A stretch of 14,496 bases of DNA from an uncultured Bacillaceae bacterium (GTDB lineage Bacteria; Bacillota; Bacilli; Bacillales; Caldibacillaceae), in assembly GCA_937983015.1 (NCBI GenBank), contig CALKAK010000052.1, positions 1-14,496 of the forward strand, given 5' to 3'. Position numbers and translations under genes: made by a program. Under the pieces are notes generated by a model. It did no database searches and was not told where the DNA came from. It was given only the letters and a program-made list of their open reading frames with translations. This document shows, one piece after another, positions 8,084 through 14,496 of this stretch. Position 1 is the first letter of the stretch; every line of letters begins with the position of its first letter.

Positions 8084-8356
8084 TTACTTACCTACTTTTT
8101 CGTTGTGGAATTTTTCTAAAATACCTTGTTTGGATAACAGATTGCGTACTGTATCGGAAGGTTGGGCACCGTTACGTAACCATTTTAAAGCCAACTCTTC
8201 ATCGATTTTTACCTGTGCAGGTTCCGTTAACGGATTGTAATAACCGATCGTTTCAATCTGACGTCCGTCCCGGGGTGAACGGGAATCGGCAACCACGATT
8301 CGATAGAACGGATTTTTTTTGGAACCCATACGTTTTAGACGAATTCTTACTGCCAT
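8084..8356 (-). CDS. rpsP: 30S ribosomal protein S16
   Basis: The 90-residue product is the standard length for S16, an early-binding protein of the small ribosomal subunit. The sequence is canonical: [42 protein letters not shown], and [22 protein letters not shown]. The ATG at 8356 is preceded by TTAGGAGG. It is the first gene of a transcript that starts from a strong promoter about 85 bases upstream, and khpA follows immediately. Confidence 0.98.
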   Translation of the reverse strand: MAVRIRLKRMGSKKNPFYRIVVADSRSPRDGRQIETIGYYNPLTEPAQVKIDEELALKWLRNGAQPSDTVRNLLSKQGILEKFHNEKVGK

Positions 8357-8439
8357 ATGTCAAAAACCTCCTAATTATGTTTCCAGCATCATCCAATTAG
8401 CTGTAAAGTAATTTTTCTTAACACGCGTTCACTTTTCTT

Positions 8440-8468
8440 ATATTACAAGCACGCTACCTTTTTGTCAA
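8440..8468 (-). promoter_or_regulatory. rpsP promoter (sigma-A type, near consensus)
   Basis: On the minus strand a perfect TTGACA (8463-8468) is separated by exactly 17 bases from TAATAT (8440-8445), one base from consensus. It lies in the 138-base gap between ffh and rpsP. A leader of roughly 75 bases would follow before the AGGAGG of rpsP; I see no strong hairpin in it. Confidence 0.88.
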
Positions 8469-8494
8469 GGGATTCTCTTGAAATTTTTTCATGT

Positions 8495-9844
8495 TCACAT
8501 GAAAGGCATGCGGAAACCGCCCCGTTTTCTCCGGCCCTTTTTCTGCATATTCATAACCTGTTTCATCATTTTTTTCATCTCATTAAATTGTTTTAACAGG
8601 CGATTGACTTCCTGAACGGGACGACCGCTCCCCCGAGCGATCCGCTTTTTACGGCTCGAATTAATTATATCCGGATTTTCTCGTTCTTCTGGCGTCATGG
8701 AAAGAATGATCGCTTCCACATGAGCGATTTGTTTTTCATCGATTTGCAGATTTTGTAAACCCTTAATCTTATTCGCTCCCGGCAATAAACCGATAATTTC
8801 ATCAAGAGGTCCCATTTTGCGCACTTGGCGTAGCTGCTCGAGAAAATCTTCCAGGGTAAATGAGGCAGTGCGCATTTTTTGTTCTAGTTCACGGGCTTTT
8901 TCCTCGTTGACGGTCTGTTCCGCTTTCTCGATTAATGTTAAAACATCGCCCATACCGAGGATTCGCGAGGCCATTCGTTCCGGGTGGAAAGGTTCAAGCG
9001 CATCCATTTTTTCGCCCATCCCAACAAATTTAATCGGTTTTTCCGTGACCGCCCGGATCGATAAGGCTGCACCGCCACGGGTATCCCCATCCAGCTTCGT
9101 TAGGATCACGCCGGTGATGCCGAGCTGTTCATTAAAACTCGTGGCCACATTCACAGCATCCTGTCCGGTCATGGCGTCGACGACAAGCAAGATTTCGTCA
9201 GGGTTTACCGTTTCTTTGATCGCTTTTAATTCTTCCATCAATTCTTCATCAATATGCAAACGACCTGCCGTATCGATTAAGACATAATCATGATGCTCTT
9301 CTTTAGCCTTCTCCACAGCTTGTCTGGCGATTTTAACCGGACTGATCTTGTCACCAAGGCTGAAAACCGGGATATTCAACTGTTTTCCGAGCGTTTGTAA
9401 CTGGTTAATCGCTGCCGGTCGGTAGATGTCCGCAGCCACCAGCAGTGGTTTGCGATTATGTTTCTTGCGCAAAAGATTGGCCAGTTTCCCGGCGGTCGTT
9501 GTCTTCCCTGCACCTTGTAAGCCCACCATCATCACGACTGTCGGTGGTTTCGTACTGACGGCGATTTTACTTTGCTCGCCGCCCATTAACTCGGTTAACT
9601 CTTCTTTTACGATTTTGATCACTTGCTGGCCAGGGGTGAGGCTTTTCATTACTTCCTGGCCGACCGCCCGTTCGCTCACTCTATTAATGAAATCTTTAAC
9701 AACTTTAATGTTGACGTCCGCATATAACAGGGCGAGGCGCACTTCCCGCATCATCGCCTTGACATCCGCTTCGGTAACCTTCCCTTTTCCACGGATCTTT
9801 TGCATCGTTTGTTGTAGACGTTCAGACAATCCTTCCAGAGCCAT
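8495..9844 (-). CDS. ffh: Signal recognition particle protein Ffh (SRP54)
   Basis: This 449-residue GTPase of the signal recognition particle binds signal sequences and the SRP RNA, and docks with FtsY at the membrane. The N domain has the ALLYADVN motif (38-45). The G domain has the P-loop GLQGAGKTT (108-116), AADIYRPAA, DTAGR (191-195) and TKLDGD (249-254). The methionine-rich M domain runs from about residue 330, with GPLDEIIGLLPG and an RNA-binding helix containing SRKKRIARGSG, then a basic, Met-rich tail ending in MPFM. The ATG at 9844 has TTAGGAGG upstream and lies 11 bases after ylxM. No clear terminator separates it from the rpsP promoter. Confidence 0.98.
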   Translation of the reverse strand: MALEGLSERLQQTMQKIRGKGKVTEADVKAMMREVRLALLYADVNIKVVKDFINRVSERAVGQEVMKSLTPGQQVIKIVKEELTELMGGEQSKIAVSTKPPTVVMMVGLQGAGKTTTAGKLANLLRKKHNRKPLLVAADIYRPAAINQLQTLGKQLNIPVFSLGDKISPVKIARQAVEKAKEEHHDYVLIDTAGRLHIDEELMEELKAIKETVNPDEILLVVDAMTGQDAVNVATSFNEQLGITGVILTKLDGDTRGGAALSIRAVTEKPIKFVGMGEKMDALEPFHPERMASRILGMGDVLTLIEKAEQTVNEEKARELEQKMRTASFTLEDFLEQLRQVRKMGPLDEIIGLLPGANKIKGLQNLQIDEKQIAHVEAIILSMTPEERENPDIINSSRKKRIARGSGRPVQEVNRLLKQFNEMKKMMKQVMNMQKKGRRKRGGFRMPFM

Positions 9845-9855
9845 CGTATCGCCTC

Positions 9856-10194
9856 CTAATCTAAATCTTTCAATTGGTGCAGGATCCTGGTAAATTTCTC
9901 TTTAGTATCTACATCCAGCCGGTCTTTCACGAGTTCAGCTAATTCATCGAGTAAACGCTGGCGTTGATGAAATTTTTCATAGAGCTGTAATTTTTCTTCA
10001 TATTTTTCCAGCATCGCTTCCGTTCTCTTTATATTATCATAAACCGCCTGGCGGCTGACATCGTATTGTTCGGCGATCTCGCCTAACGAGAGATCTTCCA
10101 GATAGTAAAGGGCCATATACGCTTTTTGCTTCGGGGTGAGTAATACATGATAGAAATCGTACAGGGCATTCATCCGGTTCGTTTTTTCCAGCAT
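9856..10194 (-). CDS. ylxM: YlxM, SRP-associated helix-turn-helix protein (UPF0122)
   Basis: This 112-residue protein is encoded directly upstream of ffh, as is usual in Bacillota. A sigma-factor-like helix-turn-helix is clear at about residues 36-57 ([20 protein letters not shown]), followed by a long charged helix ([20 protein letters not shown]). In streptococci YlxM associates with SRP components and modulates SRP GTPase activity; a similar accessory role is inferred here. The ATG at 10194 has AGGAGGAG upstream. It heads the ylxM-ffh unit and has its own promoter. In Bacillus the gene before it is usually ftsY; here it is a broken VWA gene. Confidence 0.94.
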   Translation of the reverse strand: MLEKTNRMNALYDFYHVLLTPKQKAYMALYYLEDLSLGEIAEQYDVSRQAVYDNIKRTEAMLEKYEEKLQLYEKFHQRQRLLDELAELVKDRLDVDTKEKFTRILHQLKDLD

Positions 10195-10235
10195 AGAAAC
10201 TCCTCCTGTGTTAAGTGAAAAACCTTTACAAAGTT

Positions 10236-10264
10236 ATGTTACACATACTTTTTCGACCTGTCAA
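10236..10264 (-). promoter_or_regulatory. ylxM-ffh promoter (sigma-A type)
   Basis: On the minus strand a perfect TTGACA (10259-10264) is followed by a 17-base spacer and TAACAT (10236-10241). Transcription would start about 35 bases before the ylxM ATG. This gives the essential SRP genes their own promoter, independent of the decayed operon upstream. The gap from here to 10,403 contains no gene that I can recognise. Confidence 0.82.
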
Positions 10265-10408
10265 TAAGTGGATATGCCCCATGTGATCTAGGGGCCTTTT
10301 TCCTGCGGTCCCGGGCGGCAAAAAGCCTTGCGATCTGTTTCTGACGGTTTGATGTTTTTAATGAGGAATCTTGATTGCTAATCCTTCGTCCACCGGACTG
10401 TTGTTATG

Positions 10409-12469
10409 CTAGATCTTTACGCGACCGTTCCGGAATTGTTTTTGGCAAAGTTTTTTTCCGTTTTTTTCGAATGTACCTCTTCGTTTTGGAAGGAAGATTT
10501 TTCGTGATCTTTCTTTCCAAACTTTCTGGCGAATGAACAAACTTTTCGGCAAGATCGCCGCGAGTTCCTTCATACCGAAGCGACGTAAAACGATATCCAT
10601 GCAGAATACGAGAAATGTCAGTACCGTTATAAAATGACCGCAAGATGTTTTTATGAATGCTGGTTTCTCCAGTTTTCGAAAGGCATTACTAGGTGGTTGC
10701 AAAATTTTTCCACCGGTTATTCGCATACGTTTTTGGAGGAGTTCCTCATTCGAACCCGAAAGTAAAAACTCACCCGAGTACGGAACGGAACATCCTGTGT
10801 GTGACATGAATGTTTCACCATCGGCTGTAGTTAACCGCGAATTGAGGAAGCAAAGTCCCGACTCCAGCTCCTGCGAAAATTGAAACACGCCCGGTCGCAC
10901 CGGTTTAAGATAGGCAGGGATTTCTGTCCCCGTATCGGCTACGAGTGAGACATCCAGTTGCACAGGTTCATGGTGTCTGGTTTTTAAGGTGATGACGTCA
11001 TCCTTCCCGTCCCGGCCCAGTTCAACATGAAGGTGTTCTCCAGAAAATTTTGGCATTGTGGCCGAGACCATTCCACGGGAAACTTCGGCCAAACGGGACT
11101 TGCTGGAAATTGTCCTGACCACTTTCCCGTCACATCGGAGGTGAAAGCAATGGTTGTACCGATCCCGTATTGCCACTGGATTAAAATCGGGTCTTGTTCA
11201 TGACTTCTATGATCGTTCTTGTACCTGTTTTCGGCGTCGTCGCTACATACGCATTCATCCTCGGCATTCCGGAACGAAAGATCTCGGTCCATGGTTGCAC
11301 GGGTTGCAGAACCGGATGAAAGGGGGCGTCGACAATATACGTTCGGATGAGTTTGACCGTTTTTCTGGTAAAGATGGCCGGAATCGTCGTTTCATCAGCA
11401 ACGTCATAAAAATTTCCACCACTTTCTTTAGCCAGTTGTTCTAACAATTGACGATCGGCATCCTGTCCGATGGCCACAGTGGTAAGCGTAATATTCTCTT
11501 CCAATCCTTTTTCAAAAACGGAGTAAAAATCCGGACCAACTGGCGCCTGTCCGTCGGTTAAGAGAACGATATGTTTTCTTGCGAAGTCCTGACCGAATAA
11601 GGCGTTATAGGCATGTTGTAAAGAACTGGAAATTTCCGTACCGCCCCCGGTATTAAGTGAACGAATCGTTTCAATTGTTGCCGTCTTATCGCCTAAGGGA
11701 GCCAGCGGGACAACTTCCCGCGGTGAACTATCAAAGGCAATTAAACCGAATGTATCGTCTTCTCGTAATAATTTCACCGTCCGGATAGCAGCTTCTGTAG
11801 CCATTTTCATCATCTGTCCTTGCATACTGCTCGAACGGTCGAGCACAATTACTAGATCAGGGGAAGGAATTTTTTCTTTTTTCTTCACTTCCATTTCCAC
11901 CGGAAGGAGCTCTTCAATCGGTGTACGGAAATAGCCCCTAGTCCGAAACTCTCCTCTCCACCGATCATCACAAATCCCCGGCCGAAATCATGGACTGCTT
12001 GTTTAATTAACGACATTTGGTCAAGGGAGATTTTTGTCGCAGGCACATTATTAAAGTTCAGTGAATCATAGCGGAGAAACTGTTGTAAACTTCCTGGCAA
12101 TTCATCTGGTTGAATCACATCCGTGACAAATCCAGAGTTCGTTAAAATGGATTCTAACAGGCTCTTTTCAGTTTCCACGACTAAGATCCGTTGTTTTTCT
12201 TCGACCCGGTTGATGCTAGCTAAGGCGTTATTTTCCACATAATGATTTCTTGATGCGGCAAATTCCGCACGATACACCATCACTCCGGTTTCGGTGACGA
12301 TATGATTGAACGTAAACACGTTTTTCCCTTCTTTTACATTCACTTCTTCCCGGATGATGTCGCGATCATTTAACGTGATCAATACACCCGCCGTCTGTTC
12401 CCGATTACTTTCCAGTTCGAGGGTAATTTTTGCATTCTCCCCTTCGTGGAGGATTGGTGATACGGTAAG
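10409..12469 (-). pseudogene. Remnant of a large VWA-domain membrane protein (BatA-like, with glutamine-amidotransferase-like domain)
   Basis: This is the C-terminal two thirds of a protein normally near 900 residues. In order it shows a beta-rich segment (LTVSPILHEGENAKI), a glutamine-amidotransferase-like domain ending VMIGGEESFGLG, a VWA domain with the metal site DRSSSM and TGGGTEISSSLQHA, then WQYGIGTTIAFTSD, and a late membrane helix before DIVLRRF. The N-terminal VWA part and start codon are gone. Three single-base losses break the frame: a G lost in the run at 11935-11938, an A near 11205-11206, and one base near 11077-11082. At the 3' end two overlapping frames stay open to stops at 10409 and 10404, and I cannot tell which is original. 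The family is linked to MoxR/DUF58 operons; its exact role is unknown. Confidence 0.85.
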
Positions 12470-13266
12470 CTAATAACAACCGTATTTTCTGCATAACCAG
12501 AAGAGTTTTTCGTTATGTAAAAGCAAGCGTTCGTGATACATTGCAGTCAGTTTTTCAGTTATAGTGACATTCAATTCCTGTTCCGTTTCACTATCGACTA
12601 TTGAGATTACCCCCGTGAAATCGGGTGCCAGTTCTTTTCGCGCGAGAATCTGTATAAAACGGACAGCTTTGTGCGCATCGGCAAGGCGTTTAAAAAATTC
12701 TCCCCAGTTTTCAATCGGTTCCAGACCATCGGAGATGACGATGGCTAAATCACAATTTTTCAGCAATGTTTTTTTACATTTGGAAGTGAATGGTTCTCCG
12801 TCGATGGTACCTGAAAGTTCGCTAATATCTCGGAACATCGCCCGGGCATCAGCGGGTCCCTTTCTCGTTGCGATCTGTGAATCCTCTTTGACAGGAATAA
12901 AACTTAACCGGTCATTGTGTACGAGAGCGATGAAGGAAAATCCAGCCGCTAGTTGTTTAGCTAATTGCCATTTTTAAGGATCAACTTGCATGCTTTGCGA
13001 ACAATCGAGGTATATCGCTACGGTTATTTCTTTTTCATCTAAAAATCTTTTAATATAATATTTCCCTGTTCTCCCATATACGTTCCAGTCGATCTGGCGG
13101 ATATCATCACCGTACTGGTAAAGCGGCAATCGGAAAACTCTAAAGTAGATCCGGGATGGCGGGCTCTGCGCATGCCTTTATGGAAACTTGAAATTTTTGC
13201 GCGGATCACTAATTTTCCATGTTGCAATCTCGAAAAACAGCTGATCCACCGTTTACGTCTCCTCAT
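12470..13266 (-). pseudogene. Broken DUF58 protein gene
   Basis: DUF58 proteins are partners of MoxR ATPases and usually carry a VWA-like fold. Diagnostic stretches are STLEFSD, then, after a one-base loss near 13122-13124, LYQYGDDIRQIDWNVYGRTG and YLDCSQSM. A TAA at 12974-12976 interrupts the frame just before KWQLAKQLAAG; this position is an ordinary residue in relatives. The reading then continues to KYGCY and a TAG at 12470-12472, where the gene runs in frame into the middle of the VWA gene. The start may be the ATG at 13266, or a GTG at 13249 with GAGGAG upstream; the GTG would require another lost base in the run at 13233-13237. The gene overlaps or abuts the moxR 3' end. Confidence 0.87.
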
Positions 13267-14248
13267 TTTCCAGATGGCCGATCACTTCCTCAATTAACGT
13301 TTCCGGCTCGATCCCTTCCGCCTCCCCGGTGAAATTTAAAAAGATTCGATGACGTAAGACAGGGGTCGCTACTTGTTTCAAATCACCGGTTGAAACATGA
13401 TATCAGCCGTGAAACAGACTGCGCGCCTTCGCCATCTGGATCAAACTTTGTAACCCCCGTGGTCCTGCTCCATAGCGAACGAATTTTTTTCCATCTGGGG
13501 AGCATAGTCTGAATCCGGATGAATCGCCATGACGATTTTGACTGCAAAATCCAGCATTTCCTCGGCGACGATAATCTCGCGGACGAAATTTTGATAGCGA
13601 ATGACCTCTTGTGCATCCATAATCTTATTGATAACTAAGGAAATGGTTCCCGTCGTTCTCCGGATGATCTCTTTCAATTCCATTTCCGACGGATGGGAAA
13701 CATGGATTTTCCATAGAAAACGATCCATCTGTGCCTCGGGTAACGAGTAGGTTCCTTCAAGACCTAAAGGGTTTTGGGTTGCGAGCAAGAAAAAGGGTTT
13801 TGATAATGGCCGGGTTTCACCCATCACCGTGACCGTTTCCTCCCCCATCGCTTCTAAAAGGGCGCTATGGTTTTCGGGGTTGAGCGGTTAATCTCATCAG
13901 CGGGGATAATCTGGCTGAAGACATATCCTTCATGAAAATGGAAAAATTGTTGGCCTGTATCATCCCGTTGCAAAAGAACCGTCCCGGTAATATCGGCGGG
14001 CATCAAATCAGGGGTGAACTGAATCCGGGAAAAAGAAAGATCCATCACTTCTGCGATCGTCTGGATGAGCTTCGTTTTCCCCAGACCCGGAAGTCCTTCG
14101 AGGAGGGCGTGACCACCGGAAAAATCGCCCATAGAATCTGGTCAATGGTCTTTTCCTGCCCGACGATCGATTTCTGAATTTCCCCTTTCAAGCGGGTTAG
14201 TACCACTCTTGTGGCAATAAATTCCGCTTCTTTGTTTTCTATTGACAT
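13253..14248 (-). pseudogene. Broken MoxR-family AAA+ ATPase gene
   Basis: When repaired this would encode about 330 residues, normal for MoxR chaperone-like ATPases, which remodel partner proteins encoded beside them. The pieces are the N-terminus with [16 protein letters not shown], then [16 protein letters not shown] (Walker A), [28 protein letters not shown] (Walker B), FFLLATQNPLGLEGTY and LPEAQMDRFL, and the C-terminal lid. Three one-base losses shift the frame: in the A5 run at 14120-14124 (plus-strand bases), at GG 13869-13870, and in the T7 run at 13484-13490. A TGA at 13403-13405 replaces a residue before YHVSTGDLKQVATPVLRHR. After it the frame is open to the natural stop at 13253. 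The ATG at 14248 has GGAGTGAG upstream. Confidence 0.9.
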
Positions 14249-14264
14249 ATACGCTCACTCCACA

Positions 14265-14445
14265 TCACGGTTTCACGTGTGAAAAATAATTTCTTACAAC
14301 TTTTTCCAGCTCGGGCAGTAATTGGATCCATTCCAAACTATGGTTTACCGCCTCTTGATATTGGGCGAACACTTCTTCATAAGGTCGGAATTGACCGCGC
14401 GCTGCCTGGCCGCCGCCTTTTGAATACGACTCACCCTTTCCTCTA
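14265..14445 (-). CDS. C-terminal fragment of an unidentified protein upstream of moxR
   Basis: About 60 residues of the 3' end of a gene are present, in an open frame ending in TGA at 14265-14267, 16 bases before the moxR start. The segment contains ARGQFRPYEEVFAQYQEAV, then ELEKVVRNYFSHVKP. This looks like the C-terminal tail of large membrane proteins that often precede moxR in such operons, but the assignment is from memory and weak. The frame appears to extend to 14462 and begin MCSSDL; those first residues are translated adapter and not part of any protein. The true gene continues beyond the end of this contig. No break is visible in the part that is present. Confidence 0.55.
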
Positions 14446-14496
14446 AGATCGGAAGAGCACACGTCTGAACTCCAGTCACACAGCAGAATCTCGTAT
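14446..14496 (+). other. Illumina TruSeq-type adapter sequence (not genomic)
   Basis: The final 51 bases read AGATCGGAAGAGC, then the rest of the standard read-1 3' adapter up to GTCAC at 14479, then the eight bases ACAGCAGA (14480-14487) in the i7 index position, then ATCTCGTAT, the start of the fixed sequence after the index. The genomic insert ends at about 14445. This is library read-through that was not trimmed before assembly. Confidence 0.98.

Noticed and set aside
8487..8504. Perfect 18-base palindrome TTTCATGTTCACATGAAA across the ffh stop codon, considered as a terminator
   Set aside because: Neither strand has a run of four or more T after it (the minus strand continues AAATTT), so it does not meet the pattern of an intrinsic terminator.
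10276..10301. Hairpin GCCCC/GGGGC followed by CTTTTT on the plus strand, between the VWA remnant and ylxM
   Set aside because: The stem is only five bases with a ten-base loop, and there is no plus-strand gene for it to terminate. It may be chance.
10404..14248. Programmed frameshifting or stop-codon readthrough as a new expression mechanism for the MoxR/DUF58/VWA genes
   Set aside because: There are too many independent lesions at unrelated sites, all three stop codons occur, no slippery-site-plus-structure pattern repeats, and a large deletion is present. Decay is simpler.
14267..14285. Inverted-repeat-like TTTCAC/GTGAAA upstream of moxR, considered as an operator
   Set aside because: The symmetry is imperfect and short, and most of it lies inside the coding end of the upstream gene.
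14265..14462. A complete 65-residue protein starting MCSSDL
   Set aside because: The start codon and first residues come from the adapter; only the part up to 14445 is genomic, and it is a gene fragment.

Overview
The window is chromosomal DNA from a Bacillota bacterium, most likely a member of Bacillales. From 1 to about 10,264 the gene order is the familiar Bacillus housekeeping block ylxM-ffh-rpsP-khpA(ylqC)-ylqD-rimM-trmD-rplS-[signal peptidase I]-rbgA(ylqF)-rnhB-ylqG-ylqH-sucC-sucD. Every gene lies on the minus strand, so transcription runs from right to left. All genes in this block have open frames of normal length, with sucD cut only by the window edge. The block mixes protein targeting (YlxM, Ffh, signal peptidase), ribosome and tRNA maturation (S16, KhpA, RimM, TrmD, L19, RbgA), RNase HII, two orphan flagellar-export-like proteins (YlqG, YlqH) and the TCA-cycle enzyme succinyl-CoA ligase.

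The regulatory layout is readable. Near-consensus housekeeping promoters precede ylxM and rpsP. An extended -10 promoter and a two-hairpin leader (L19 leader type) precede rplS. Intrinsic terminators follow khpA (overlapping its stop codon) and rplS, and a plausible promoter lies before sucC. The block is therefore several transcription units: ylxM-ffh; rpsP-khpA with possible read-through into ylqD-rimM-trmD; rplS; sip-rbgA-rnhB-ylqG-ylqH; and sucC-sucD.

From about 10,404 to 14,248 the window holds the remains of a different operon on the same strand: a MoxR-type AAA+ ATPase, a DUF58 protein and a large von Willebrand factor A (VWA) membrane protein. All three are broken. I can place at least six single-base losses (a seventh is likely), nonsense codons of all three types, and a large internal deletion that joins DUF58 in frame to the middle of the VWA gene. 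The intact state of the neighbouring 10 kb suggests real gene decay rather than uniformly poor sequence, but read data would be needed to settle this.

Upstream of MoxR is the C-terminal tail of another gene of the same operon, cut at base 14,445. The last 51 bases are not genomic: they are Illumina TruSeq-type adapter with an 8-base index, so the contig ends in untrimmed read-through. I found no RNA gene apart from the leader, no insertion sequence, no CRISPR array, and no convincing new biological system. The most notable points are the decaying operon, the adapter end, and the non-cleavable FlhB-like/FliK-like pair.
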